In this document: positions 1 to 8,591 of the stretch, in pieces | How positions within the stretch are numbered: the stretch's first letter is position 1 | Layout: the number at the start of each line of letters is the position of its first letter | From: Treponema sp. | GTDB lineage: Bacteria; Spirochaetota; Spirochaetia; Treponematales; Breznakiellaceae | NCBI GenBank assembly: GCA_031275035.1 | Contig: JAISPH010000056.1 | Span: forward strand, 1-51,358 | Length of the DNA: 51,358 nucleotides | Reading direction: 5' to 3' | Notes under the pieces: generated by a model | Database searches by the model: none | Seen by the model: the letters and a program-made list of their open reading frames with translations, nothing else | What the model was told of the DNA's origin: nothing | Translations under genes and position numbers: made by a program

Positions 1-1688
1 ACCCGCAGGGGGATGCCCAGGAGGTCCGCATCGTTGAATTTGACGCCGGGCCGTTCATTGCGGTCATCCACCAGCGCTTCGATCCCCGCCTTTTCCAGAC
101 CGGCGGCCAGGCTGTCCGCCGCCGCCTTCATGGCCCCGTCGTATTTAATGGGGATGATGATCACCTGATAGGGCGCCACGGTCATGGGCCAGATGATCCC
201 CGCCTCGTCGTGGTGCTCTTCAATGACGCTGGCCAGGGTCCGGTCCAAACCTATGCCGTAGCAGCCCATGACGGGGGTCTGGCTTTTTCCGTTTTCATCA
301 AGATAGGCGGCCCCCAGGGATTTGGTATACTTGTACCCCAGCTTGAAGATGTGCCCCAGCTCGTTGCCTTTCTTTTCGTAAAGTTCCCCGCCGCAGAGGG
401 GGCAGTGGTCCCCGGCCCTGACGGTACGGATATCTGCGGTCATCCAGGCCTCAAAATCCCGGCCATAAGCGGCATGGATATAGTGAGTGTCTTTGGCCAG
501 TGCGCCGGTAACGGCGTCGTTCATTGCCGTAACGGTTTGATCGATGATTACGGGAATTCCCCTAAGGCCCACCGGTCCGGCAAAGCCCACGGGGGCCCCC
601 GTAATGCGTTCTACGTCCGCATCGGCGGCCAGGGCCAGCTCCGATGCCTTGAGGACGGCGGCAAGTTTAACCTCGTTCACATCCAGATCCCCCCTGATGG
701 CCACGGCAAAGAAGGCCTCGGGATAGACCGCCGCCGCGCCGCCGCCTTTCCGGCGTTCCTTTCCGGCCCCCCCGGGCGCGCCGGAAAGGTCCAGTTCCAC
801 GTTTACCGCCCGGTAGATTAAGGTTTTAATAAACCCCTTTGCCTCCGTCTTGAGGAAGGCGCAGAGTTCTTCAATGGTCCTTACTTCGGGGGTATCTATT
901 TTTTCAATACCCGGAACAGCGGCGGCGGCGGTCCTGGCGGCGTCCGGTGAAAAGCGGGGGGAATAGTCCAATTTGCAGTCCGCCTTTTCCACATTGGCCG
1001 CATAGTCGCAGGACCGGCAGAGGAGCAGGGTGTTGTCCCCGATATCGCTTTCTACCATGAACTCTTCGGAACCGCTCCCCCCCATGGCCCCCGAATCGGC
1101 CCGGACGGGAATAACCGTAAGGCCGCAGCGCTTAAAGATACGCCGGTAGGCCCGGCCCATGGCCCGGTAGCCTTCGTCCAGGCTTGCATCGCCGGCATGG
1201 AAGGAATAGGCGTCCTTCATCACAAATTCCCGGCCCCGCATAACCCCATAGCGGGGGCGGATCTCGTCCCGGTACTTAGTGTTGATCTGATAGAGGCATA
1301 GGGGAAGCTGACGGTAACTGGAAAGCTCGTCCCGGACCAGGGCTGTAAAGGCTTCTTCCGCCGTGGGGGAAACCACCAGGTCCCCCCCCAGCCGGTTTTT
1401 AACCCGTAGCAGCGCCTCTCCCATAGTTTCCCAGCGGCCCGATTCCTTCCACAATTCGCCCGGAACCACTACCGCGGGTTTAATCTCCAGGGAGCCGATG
1501 GCGTCCATCTCCTCCCGGATTATCTGCTCCACCTTTCTGAACGAGCGGAGCCCCAGAGGCATATAGGCAAAAAGACCGTTGCCGAGCCTGCGGAGCATCC
1601 CGGAACGGAACATCAGCCGGTGGCTGGCAATCACTGCATCGGCGGGAACCTCCCGCAGGGTAGGTATAAGGGTTTTAGTAAAGCGCAT
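1..1688 (-). CDS. proS: Prolyl-tRNA synthetase (3' end outside window)
   Basis: Charges tRNA-Pro with proline in the cytoplasm. The reverse-strand translation starts MRFTKTLIPTLREVPADA and runs open to the window edge, about 562 codons. Bacterial ProRS proteins are usually about 570-620 residues, so only the C-terminal tail is missing. Class II motif 2 is visible as GREFVMKDAYSFH at about residues 152-164, and the last visible stretch (ERPGVKFNDADLLGIPLR) is the typical anticodon-binding-domain region. Its middle part is long enough to hold the YbaK-type editing insertion of bacterial ProRS. The ATG at 1688 is the canonical family start. No Shine-Dalgarno is present; a -10-like TACTAT ends 6 nt before the ATG, suggesting a leaderless transcript. 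It is divergent from the DeoR operon. Confidence 0.96.
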   Translation of the reverse strand, partial: MRFTKTLIPTLREVPADAVIASHRLMFRSGMLRRLGNGLFAYMPLGLRSFRKVEQIIREEMDAIGSLEIKPAVVVPGELWKESGRWETMGEALLRVKNRLGGDLVVSPTAEEAFTALVRDELSSYRQLPLCLYQINTKYRDEIRPRYGVMRGREFVMKDAYSFHAGDASLDEGYRAMGRAYRRIFKRCGLTVIPVRADSGAMGGSGSEEFMVESDIGDNTLLLCRSCDYAANVEKADCKLDYSPRFSPDAARTAAAAVPGIEKIDTPEVRTIEELCAFLKTEAKGFIKTLIYRAVNVELDLSGAPGGAGKERRKGGGAAAVYPEAFFAVAIRGDLDVNEVKLAAVLKASELALAADADVERITGAPVGFAGPVGLRGIPVIIDQTVTAMNDAVTGALAKDTHYIHAAYGRDFEAWMTADIRTVRAGDHCPLCGGELYEKKGNELGHIFKLGYKYTKSLGAAYLDENGKSQTPVMGCYGIGLDRTLASVIEEHHDEAGIIWPMTVAPYQVIIIPIKYDGAMKAAADSLAAGLEKAGIEALVDDRNERPGVKFNDADLLGIPLR

Positions 1689-1694
1689 AGGACG

Positions 1695-1724
1695 ATAGTA
1701 CCCTATACGGGGCAAAAAGTACAA
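1695..1724 (-). promoter_or_regulatory. Predicted proS promoter, leaderless arrangement
   Basis: On the minus strand, TTGTAC (1724-1719), an 18-nt spacer and TACTAT (1700-1695) form a sigma-70-type promoter. Only 6 nt separate the -10 box from the proS ATG, so a normal start site would lie at or next to the A of the ATG. No ribosome-binding site fits in between. Seen in sequence; the transcription start is inferred. Confidence 0.55.
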
Positions 1725-1813
1725 TCGTTCCCTCTGGACGATGGAACAAATGTTAAAATATCAAAAAAACAAAGAAATTCCCCTGGAATTGTCGATTTTT
1801 TACATCTATAAAC

Positions 1814-1842
1814 TTGATAATCCAGAGAGATGATGTTAACAT
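1814..1842 (+). promoter_or_regulatory. Promoter and possible operator of the DeoR sugar operon
   Basis: TTGATA (1814-1819), a 17-nt spacer and TAACAT (1837-1842) make a good sigma-70 promoter. The 10-bp perfect palindrome ATGTTAACAT (1833-1842) covers the -10 box and is a reasonable site for autoregulation by the DeoR protein encoded 33 nt downstream. The operator role is inferred from position only. Confidence 0.5.
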
Positions 1843-1874
1843 AACATGGACGATAACAATCTTGCGGGGAAATA

Positions 1875-2636
1875 ATGACGGGGACCATACGGAAAAAAGA
1901 ATTAATAGAATACATGAACAGCCATTATTCCGCGAAGCTCCAGGTCATGGCGGGTTTCTTTAACGTATCGGTTATGACCATACGCCGGGACCTGCTCCAG
2001 CTTGAAAATCAGGGATTTTTAACGATTAACCGGGGGGTTGCCTATCTGAATTCGGGGACGACCCTGGAGTTGAGCAGCAGCCTGAAAGACAATCAGATGT
2101 TGAAAGAGAAGAAGCGTATCGCTAAAAGGGCGGTACAGTTTATCTCCGAGGGTTCCACGGTATTTTTTGATAATGGCACTACCGTGCGGGAGCTGGCCTA
2201 TGAGATCATCCAGATGAAGAATCTTACGGTAATAACCAATTCTCTTCTGGTTATTAATGTGCTCTGTAATTTTCCCCACATAGCTTGTCTTGTGGTTCCC
2301 GGCGCGCTGGATCATAAATCCATGGGTTTTTATGATGCAGCGACCTGTACCTACATGGCCCGGCTGAACGTGGATGCAGCCTTTTTTGGCGCAGAAGGGG
2401 TGGATGCGGACGCCGGTTTTATGGTTCCCTCCACGAATGATGCGGAGTACAAAAGAGTTATTTCGGCCAACTCCGCCGGCGTAATTATTCTGGCGGACAG
2501 CAGCAAGGTGGGAAAAAAATCCCTGGTCCGCTATGCGGACTTTGATACGGTAAGCGCTTTTATAACCGACAATAAGTGCAGCCAGGGGGCTTTGAAAAAA
2601 ATGCAGGGGAAAAAAGCAGGGATAATAGTGGCTTGA
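1875..2636 (+). CDS. DeoR/GlpR-family transcriptional regulator of sugar operon
   Basis: A 253-residue DNA-binding repressor of the DeoR family. The N-terminal winged helix-turn-helix spans about residues 3-58 (KKELIEYMNS, then MTIRRDLLQLENQGFL with the family-typical TIRRDL recognition helix). The C-terminal DeoRC sensor domain contains the phosphosugar-binding signature FFDNGTTVRELA at about 88-99 and DAAFFGAEGVDAD further on. Family members usually sense a sugar phosphate made by the operon they control. It is first in a co-directional operon with a binding protein, two permeases, a PfkB kinase and a SIS protein, so the effector is probably the phosphorylated substrate of that kinase. Length is normal. 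Confidence 0.92.
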   Translation: MTGTIRKKELIEYMNSHYSAKLQVMAGFFNVSVMTIRRDLLQLENQGFLTINRGVAYLNSGTTLELSSSLKDNQMLKEKKRIAKRAVQFISEGSTVFFDNGTTVRELAYEIIQMKNLTVITNSLLVINVLCNFPHIACLVVPGALDHKSMGFYDAATCTYMARLNVDAAFFGAEGVDADAGFMVPSTNDAEYKRVISANSAGVIILADSSKVGKKSLVRYADFDTVSAFITDNKCSQGALKKMQGKKAGIIVA

Positions 2637-2677
2637 TGCTTCGATAAACGGAGCCAATAATATGCAAGGGGGAAAAA

Positions 2678-3943
2678 ATGAAAAGAAAATTTTTTGCGCG
2701 GACAGCGGCAGCCCTGGGTTTAGCCGTCGTTCTGGCAGGCTGCGGCGGGAAAGAAAACGGTGATATTGTTATCAACGTGCTTTCCAGCGATGATTTTGCC
2801 GGGTTCAGGACCAGTGTTATACCGGAATTTGAAGCGGCAAATCCCGGCATAAAGGTAAACTTTACTTCTGTCGGCTATGACGCCCTGCATCAAAAGGAAA
2901 TAACTGCCCTTGCCAGCGGAACCGACACCTATGATGTAATCGACGTAGACTGCATCTGGACCCCGGAGTATGTAACCAGCGGGTATATTGAAAATATAGA
3001 CGACCGCCTCACCGATGACATGAAGCAGAATATCGCTCCGGTGGCCCTGGATATCCTTAAATATGAAGGAAAGTATTACGGCCTGCCTATGTTTAACGAT
3101 CTTTTCTTTATGTATTACAATAAAGACATTTTGCAGCGGGCAGGTATTTCCAGTCCTCCCGCAACCTGGGATGAATTTACTGCGGTCAATCAGGAGATAC
3201 AGCAAAAGGGACTTGCCGAGTATGGTTCGATCTGGGGCTGGGCTCAGGCCGAAGGGCTTATCTGCTACTACATGACCTTTGTAAAAGGCTTTGGCGGAGC
3301 CCTGGCGGACGAAAATACCCATCAGCCTACAGTAAACCGGAAGGAAAATATAGCGGCCCTTCAATATATGGCGGACAGCCTGTATAAGACCAAGATTTCT
3401 TCTCCCGCCTCCATTACTTCCGATGACAGGAATGTAATCGAACTGTTCAGCCAGGGCAAGACTCCCTTTGCGATTAACTGGAGTTTTGCCTGGAGCCTGT
3501 TTAACGATCCCAGCCAGTCCTCTGTACAGAACAATGTCGGGGTGATGCTCGTTCCCGGCAGCGGCGGCATCAGAAGCGCTACCTGCGCCGGCAGCATGGG
3601 ACTTTCGGTTACCACTACGTCAAAGCATAAAGATGAAGCCTGGAAGTTTATCGTCTTCCTGGCCCAGCGGGATATTCAGAAACGTCAGGCTGTTGAAGCG
3701 GGCGCTCTGCCGATTTGGAATGATCTGTATACGGACCCTGAGTTGGTTGCCGGTCACCCGGCTCTGCCGGATATGCTGGCCCAGGTTGCCACCGCCTATA
3801 ACAGGCCTGCCTTGGTTTGGTATAATGAATTTTCCGACAATCTTCAGGTAGAACTGCAAAATGCCCTGACCGGCAAGAAGCCGCCGGAACAGGCCTTAAA
3901 CGATGCCCAGAAGACACTGGAAGGTATAGCGAAGAACTATTAG
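2678..3943 (+). CDS. Sugar ABC transporter substrate-binding lipoprotein
   Basis: Family 1 extracellular solute-binding protein (MalE/UgpB-like, 421 residues) that captures a carbohydrate outside the inner membrane. It has a lipoprotein signal peptide ending in the lipobox LAGC (Cys about residue 22). Typical features follow: FRTSVIPEFEAANPGIKVNF near the N terminus, YGLPMFNDLFFMYYNKDIL, and PPATWDEF. A strong Shine-Dalgarno (AAGGGGG) precedes the ATG. It lies 41 nt after the DeoR gene and is followed by a strong hairpin before the permease genes. The substrate cannot be read from the sequence; neighbours suggest a sugar or sugar-amine conjugate that is phosphorylated after uptake. Confidence 0.93.
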   Translation: MKRKFFARTAAALGLAVVLAGCGGKENGDIVINVLSSDDFAGFRTSVIPEFEAANPGIKVNFTSVGYDALHQKEITALASGTDTYDVIDVDCIWTPEYVTSGYIENIDDRLTDDMKQNIAPVALDILKYEGKYYGLPMFNDLFFMYYNKDILQRAGISSPPATWDEFTAVNQEIQQKGLAEYGSIWGWAQAEGLICYYMTFVKGFGGALADENTHQPTVNRKENIAALQYMADSLYKTKISSPASITSDDRNVIELFSQGKTPFAINWSFAWSLFNDPSQSSVQNNVGVMLVPGSGGIRSATCAGSMGLSVTTTSKHKDEAWKFIVFLAQRDIQKRQAVEAGALPIWNDLYTDPELVAGHPALPDMLAQVATAYNRPALVWYNEFSDNLQVELQNALTGKKPPEQALNDAQKTLEGIAKNY

Positions 3944-3950
3944 CGGGCGT

Positions 3951-3987
3951 AAAGTTCCGGGCCGGGAAAACCGGTCCGGAACTTTTA
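3951..3987 (+). terminator. Hairpin between binding-protein and permease genes
   Basis: A 15-bp stem (3951-3965 with 3971-3985, one G-U pair) closes a GAAAA loop and is followed by a short T-rich stretch. It sits 8 nt after the stop of the binding-protein gene and 18 nt before the permease start. It could be a partial terminator or a 3' mRNA-stabilising structure favouring binding-protein expression. Confidence 0.7.
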
Positions 3988-4004
3988 CTTTGGCAGGGGG
4001 ATGC

Positions 4005-4868
4005 ATGCGGAAAAAGGCAATTAACAATCCGATTTGGTTTATTCTTCCCGCGGCAGCGGTGCTGATCTCCGTTATTGTTATTCCCCTCTTGTATGCATTC
4101 TTTCTAAGCTTAATGCAGACCCAGGGCTTAAACCGAAGCTGGACGGGCTTGAAAAATTATGCCGACATCCTGACCCAGCGCTTTTTCTGGGAATCTTCCC
4201 TCAGAACAGCATATTTTACCATTGTGTCGGTTTCTCTGGAATTTATAATTGGTCTTTTGACCGCCCTGCTGCTGCATCAGAAATTTAAATGGCGCGGCAT
4301 AGCCCGTGCCGTGTTAATCCTGCCCTGGGCGCTGCCGACGGTAGTCAACGGCGTTTTGTGGAGCTGGATTTTCAATTCAAGTTATGGATCGCTTAATGCC
4401 CTTTTAAAACAATTGGGTTTTATCAAAGCCTATGCGGCTTGGCTTGGAAGCAGTTTTTCCGCTATGAATTCGGTAATTCTGGCGGATGTGTGGAAGAATT
4501 TCCCCATGATGACCTTTATTCTGTTAGCGGGCCTCCAGACAATTCCCCAGTCATTTTATGAGTCTTCAAAAATTGACGGGGCCGGGCCCCTGCAGCGTTT
4601 TTTTCGCATTACCCTTCCTGTGTTAAAGCCTTCTATATTGGTATGCCTTGTAATGAGGACCATGGAAGCCTTTAAGGTATTTGATATAGTCTACACTATG
4701 ACCAAAGGCGGTCCTGCCAACGGAACTCAGGTAATTTCCTATTATACTTACCAGACATCCTTTCAGTATTCAAAATTCGGTTACGGCGCCGCCCTGTCCT
4801 ATCTGGTTTCATTCGTGATTTTTCTTTTGGCGTTTGTCTACATTAGACTGCTCAATACAAAGGACTAG
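4005..4868 (+). CDS. Sugar ABC transporter permease, MalF/UgpA-like
   Basis: Inner-membrane permease of a carbohydrate importer, about 287 residues with six predicted hydrophobic segments. The EAA-type loop that contacts the ATPase reads SSKIDGAGPLQRFFRITLPVLKPS, matching the EAA..DGA......F..I.LP consensus. The ATG at 4005 is preferred over a TTG 15 nt upstream because AGGGGG lies 4 nt before it. It pairs with the next permease (3-nt gap). No ATPase gene is in this operon; such importers commonly share a MsmK/UgpC-type ATPase encoded elsewhere. Confidence 0.93.
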   Translation: MRKKAINNPIWFILPAAAVLISVIVIPLLYAFFLSLMQTQGLNRSWTGLKNYADILTQRFFWESSLRTAYFTIVSVSLEFIIGLLTALLLHQKFKWRGIARAVLILPWALPTVVNGVLWSWIFNSSYGSLNALLKQLGFIKAYAAWLGSSFSAMNSVILADVWKNFPMMTFILLAGLQTIPQSFYESSKIDGAGPLQRFFRITLPVLKPSILVCLVMRTMEAFKVFDIVYTMTKGGPANGTQVISYYTYQTSFQYSKFGYGAALSYLVSFVIFLLAFVYIRLLNTKD

Positions 4869-4871
4869 AAC

Positions 4872-5732
4872 ATGAGGCGAAAACCTTTTCATACCTTTTT
4901 GATACATCTGGCGGCGGCTGCGCTGATGCTTTTTGTTTTTCTCCCTTTTATATGGCTTTTTATTTCGTCCATATCTCCCAAGGTTGAGCTGATAGCAGTG
5001 CCGCCGCATTGGATTCCGCATAATCCGACGGCGGACAATTACCTAAAACTTCTCGGTTCCTCAAGCGCCTCTATAAGCATGGGGGAATTACCCGACTTTG
5101 GTACGGCCCTGCTTAATAGTTCTGTAGTTTCTTTGGGCGCTACCGGCCTCTGTCTTGCCGCGGGAATTCCGGCGGCCTACGCATTTGCCCGGCTCAGGTT
5201 CAGAATGAAAAACCAGCTGATGCTGTCCGTTATCTCCTTGAGGATGCTTCCCGAGATAGCCCTGGTTCTTCCCCTGTATATGATAATGCGTCATCTTAAC
5301 CTTGCGGATACGAAAATATTTTTGGTTATTGTATACAGCAGCTTCGTACTTCCCTTCGTCATCTGGATATTAAGGGGATACTTTGAGACCATTCCGGTAT
5401 CCATGGAAGAAGCGGCTCTTATTGACGGGGCAGGGCGCCTTGCCATTATCAGGCGCATCGTTATTCCCATGGCCCTTCCCGGAATAATCACAACCATTAT
5501 CTTTGCCATGCTTGCCTGCTGGGATGAATTTCTCTTTGCCCTTATTTTTACCGCAACCTATAATTCCAAAACTTTGACGGTGGCAATTTCCGAATTTACC
5601 ACCCGGCATATGATCGATTACGGATTGATGACGACAGGAGGCATTATCGCATCCCTTCCTCCCATATTGGCGGCTCTGGCGCTTCAGCGCTATATTATTA
5701 ACGGACTGACCGAAGGTTCTGTAAAGGAATAG
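4872..5732 (+). CDS. Sugar ABC transporter permease, MalG/UgpE-like
   Basis: Second inner-membrane permease of the importer, 286 residues. It has an N-terminal membrane segment (about 10-32), further hydrophobic segments, and the EAA loop MEEAALIDGAGRLAIIRRIVIPMALPG. It starts 3 nt after its partner and ends 1 nt before the kinase gene, so translation is probably coupled along the operon. Length and motif match the family; substrate is unknown. Confidence 0.93.
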   Translation: MRRKPFHTFLIHLAAAALMLFVFLPFIWLFISSISPKVELIAVPPHWIPHNPTADNYLKLLGSSSASISMGELPDFGTALLNSSVVSLGATGLCLAAGIPAAYAFARLRFRMKNQLMLSVISLRMLPEIALVLPLYMIMRHLNLADTKIFLVIVYSSFVLPFVIWILRGYFETIPVSMEEAALIDGAGRLAIIRRIVIPMALPGIITTIIFAMLACWDEFLFALIFTATYNSKTLTVAISEFTTRHMIDYGLMTTGGIIASLPPILAALALQRYIINGLTEGSVKE

Positions 5733-5733
5733 C

Positions 5734-6840
5734 ATGTCCGGCGCCGGTATACTTACTGCCCTGGCGGATAAGCTCCGTTCCTTAAAATCCGCCGGATCTC
5801 CGGGGACAGCTCTCATCGGCTTTGACGGCTATGTTGACAGGGTTGTACGGCTGAAAAAAAACCAGATGGAACCGCCTGACCTTTTTGAATATATAGGTGA
5901 TTTTGCCCGGCATATACAGGAGCAGCCGGGCAGCAGCCAGGATATTGCGATAAAGCGGATAAGCGAAAAAATAGGCGGAAACGGCCCCTTGATGGCGGAG
6001 AGCCTTGCTGCAAAAAATATCGCCGTTTCCTGCATAGGCGCCTTCGGGTATCCTGAAATAAATTCCGCCTTTGATAAGCTTGCAAAAAAAGCAGCGCTTT
6101 TCCCGGTGGAACAGAACGCTTTTACCCTGGCCCTTGAATTTAACGATGCCAAGATAATGCTGGCCGAGACTGAAGCGCTTGACCGCATTGACTGGAAAAG
6201 GCTGGTCTCCGTTCTTGGAGAAGAAAAACTCTTCGCCTTGATCCATGAAGCGGATATTGTAGGGATTACCAACTGGAGCGGCCTTTCCAGATCAAACGAT
6301 ATACTGGAAGGAATGCTTGGCATTCTTTCCGGGCCGCTTAAAGACAGGAAACGCCTCTGCTTTTTCGATCTTGCCGATCCTTCGGGTAAATCGGAGGAGC
6401 AGTTCAGAGATCTCTTCCGTTTAATGGAAAGGCTCTCTCCCTGGTTTGATATCATACTGGGGCTAAACCGGAAGGAAACGGTATTTGTCTATAATCATTT
6501 TTTTAAGCTCCGGGAAAAAGCTTTTGATGAAACTATGGCGGTAAAACTGGCCGAAGCCATGGCGCTGGAGGAAGTGGTGATCCACGGCGCCGGTTTAGCG
6601 GCGGCGGCAGACAAAAAAACCTGCAGGACAGTCCGGGGGATTACGGTACAGCCGCCTGTCATTCTTACCGGCGCGGGAGACAATTTTAACGCCGGTTACT
6701 GCCTGGGTAAATTATGCGGCCTTGACAGTACATCGTGCCTGTACCTGGCGGATATAAGCGCTTCCCTCTATGTAAAACAGGGTTTTTCCGCCGATATAGA
6801 TGCGATAATTGCATATATTGAGCATTTTTTGCTTACCTAA
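5734..6840 (+). CDS. PfkB-family carbohydrate kinase
   Basis: A 368-residue ribokinase-fold kinase expected to phosphorylate the imported sugar with ATP. The C-terminal PfkB signature is clear: ILTGAGDNFNAGYCLG at about 309-324, where GAGD holds the anion hole and catalytic Asp. The N terminus carries a substrate-binding stretch (LIGFDGYVDRVV), and the glycines at about 79-81 (KIGGNGPLMAESLA) match PfkB motif 1. AAGGA precedes the ATG by 6 nt. It is longer than typical ribokinases (about 300 residues). Together with the following SIS gene it resembles the kinase plus deglycase logic of fructoselysine catabolism (FrlD/FrlB), but the substrate is not established. Confidence 0.88.
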   Translation: MSGAGILTALADKLRSLKSAGSPGTALIGFDGYVDRVVRLKKNQMEPPDLFEYIGDFARHIQEQPGSSQDIAIKRISEKIGGNGPLMAESLAAKNIAVSCIGAFGYPEINSAFDKLAKKAALFPVEQNAFTLALEFNDAKIMLAETEALDRIDWKRLVSVLGEEKLFALIHEADIVGITNWSGLSRSNDILEGMLGILSGPLKDRKRLCFFDLADPSGKSEEQFRDLFRLMERLSPWFDIILGLNRKETVFVYNHFFKLREKAFDETMAVKLAEAMALEEVVIHGAGLAAAADKKTCRTVRGITVQPPVILTGAGDNFNAGYCLGKLCGLDSTSCLYLADISASLYVKQGFSADIDAIIAYIEHFLLT

Positions 6841-6850
6841 GGAGTTTTAC

Positions 6851-7888
6851 ATGAATATCTATGAACAGGATATCTTCTCTCAGGCTGAGGATATGCGCAG
6901 GGCCCTGCAGCATTACCGCAGCAAGGAGTATCCGCTGGCTCTTGCCGAAGCTGCGACCCGGCCCTTCAAACACATTATTTTTACAGGTATGGGAAGCTCC
7001 TATTTTGCCTGTTATAATGCGGTTACGATACTCCGCAATAAAGGCATCCGCTGTTATGCCGTTACGGCAAGTCAGCTTTTGCATTATGAACTTGATTCAA
7101 TCGGCGCCGATTCTCTCCTGGTCATAGTATCCCAGTCGGGACGCAGCGGAGAAGTAGCGGATCTGGTTGAAAAAATCAAGAGACGATGTTATATCGTGGG
7201 ACTTTGTAATGATCCCGAAAGTCCTCTCGGTTTAGGCTCAAATCTTATGCTTAACCTGCAGATCTCGCCGGAAGAGGCGGTAAGTACCCGGACCTATCTT
7301 GCGCCCCTGATGCTGCTGCATATACTGGCGAAGGTTTTTACCGGCGCATGGACAGAGGAATCCTATGCTCCGATTGGGGAGCTTATTGCCGTTCTTGAGG
7401 ACACGGTGAACCAGTTTGAAACGCTGTCTATGGATCTTGAACGTTTCCTCGAGATGCCTCCTTATGTAGTTCTGATAGGCAGAGGGTACAGTCTGGCCAC
7501 AGTTGATTCAGGAGCATTGTTCACCAAGGAAGTAGCCAAGTATCCTTCTATTCCGTTTGATTCGGGGCAGTTCCGGCATGGTCCTTACGAAATGCTGGGG
7601 GAAAATTTTTCCGCCTTTATTTTCGCTTCAAGGGATCAATGTTATGAAATGCAGTTCCGCCTTGCAAAGGAAATTGCCGGAAAAGGCGGCAGGGCAGTGC
7701 TGGTTACCGATGGAACGGAAAAAACTCAGGACAATATGCTGGTTATCAATCAGCGTTACCCCGTTCCTGAACTTGCGGCTATGATCAATATTGTTCCGGT
7801 TCAGGCGTTCAGCAATTATATTGCCAGAAAAAAGGGACTGAAAGCGGGAACCTTCCTCTATTCAAGTAAAATTACCCAGGTACAATAG
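6851..7888 (+). CDS. SIS-domain sugar isomerase or deglycase
   Basis: A 345-residue double-SIS protein related to the isomerase half of GlmS and to FrlB-type deglycases. The first SIS domain (about 30-160) shows FTGMGSSYFACYNAV and VIVSQSGRSGEVADLVEKI, the phosphosugar-binding loops. The second (about 190-320) has GRGYSLATVDSGALFTKEVAKYPS and FRHGPYEM, a GlmS-like active-site segment. The glutaminase domain of GlmS is absent. The ATG at 6851 follows TAAGGAG and is preferred over an in-frame upstream ATG inside the kinase gene. As the last operon gene it probably acts on the kinase product, removing or moving an amino group. Confidence 0.88.
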   Translation: MNIYEQDIFSQAEDMRRALQHYRSKEYPLALAEAATRPFKHIIFTGMGSSYFACYNAVTILRNKGIRCYAVTASQLLHYELDSIGADSLLVIVSQSGRSGEVADLVEKIKRRCYIVGLCNDPESPLGLGSNLMLNLQISPEEAVSTRTYLAPLMLLHILAKVFTGAWTEESYAPIGELIAVLEDTVNQFETLSMDLERFLEMPPYVVLIGRGYSLATVDSGALFTKEVAKYPSIPFDSGQFRHGPYEMLGENFSAFIFASRDQCYEMQFRLAKEIAGKGGRAVLVTDGTEKTQDNMLVINQRYPVPELAAMINIVPVQAFSNYIARKKGLKAGTFLYSSKITQVQ

Positions 7889-7892
7889 CGCC

Positions 7893-7916
7893 GTCCGAAG
7901 GCTTATGCCTTTGGAC
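7893..7916. terminator. Hairpin between convergent genes
   Basis: A 10-bp stem (7893-7902 with 7907-7916, one G-U pair) and TTAT loop lie in the 14-nt gap between two convergent genes and include the HAD gene stop. There is no strong T-run, so termination is only plausible. Confidence 0.4.
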
Positions 7917-8589
7917 AGGGCGGCCCAAAAAGCGCCGCCGCCTCCGCAAGATCGGCGCATCGCCGCCAGACGGTTTTGAGGATATCCCCGGGGGGTTCGA
8001 TAATATCTTTGATAAAGACCGAAGGTATCCCTGCATTATGGAGGGCCCAAAGCCCGGCGGGGGAATCTTCAAAGCCCACACATTCCGCCGGTGGTTTCCC
8101 CAGCTTTTCCGCCGCCAGGAGGAAGATGTCCGGGGCGGGTTTACCCCGGGATACTTCATCCCCGCAGACCAGAACGGAAAACCTGCCGCCAAGTCCGGCG
8201 CGGTCTAGCTTCCAAAGGGCGGCTTCCCGGTCCGAGGAAGTGGCTATGCCCATGGGAACGCCGAGTCCCTCAAGCCGTTCCAGCAGCGTCGGCAGTCCCG
8301 GCCGGCAGGGGATGCCCTCTTTCCCGGCCCGTTCGGCGAATGTCCGTATCAGCTCATCCCGGATCCGGTCGTAGGGGAATTCCGGCCCGTGAACATTTAT
8401 AAAGGCCGCCCGGGTGTCGGTCTCGTTGACCCCTACGGTCCGGAGAACCGTCTCTTCGGAGACATCCCAGCCCAGCTTCCGGCTTAACTCGATCCAGAGG
8501 ACAAGAACGGGTCTCTCGGTATCCAGAAGGAGGCCGTCCATGTCAAAGACAGCCCCCGCCGGGAGGAATGGGATGGGAATATCCGCCAT
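7903..8589 (-). CDS. HAD-superfamily phosphatase/phosphomutase-like hydrolase
   Basis: A 228-residue HAD hydrolase of the beta-phosphoglucomutase/YniC subgroup. Motif I is VFDMDGLLLDTE at about residues 15-26 (nucleophile D of DMDG), motif II is the T-S pair in IATSSDREA, motif III the Lys in SRGKPAPDIFLLAA, and motif IV GFEDSPAG. The cap domain lies between motifs I and II. The start codon is 2 nt after the sigma-factor stop with no clear Shine-Dalgarno, so it is probably translated by coupling and shares the sigma gene's transcript. The substrate, a small phosphorylated metabolite, cannot be assigned. Confidence 0.9.
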   Translation of the reverse strand: MADIPIPFLPAGAVFDMDGLLLDTERPVLVLWIELSRKLGWDVSEETVLRTVGVNETDTRAAFINVHGPEFPYDRIRDELIRTFAERAGKEGIPCRPGLPTLLERLEGLGVPMGIATSSDREAALWKLDRAGLGGRFSVLVCGDEVSRGKPAPDIFLLAAEKLGKPPAECVGFEDSPAGLWALHNAGIPSVFIKDIIEPPGDILKTVWRRCADLAEAAALFGPPCPKA

Positions 8590-8591
8590 AC

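Noticed and set aside
3991..4006. Sigma-54-like TGGCAGGGGGATGCAT before the first permease
   Set aside because: The GC is one base too close and the GG-rich part is the ribosome-binding site of the gene.
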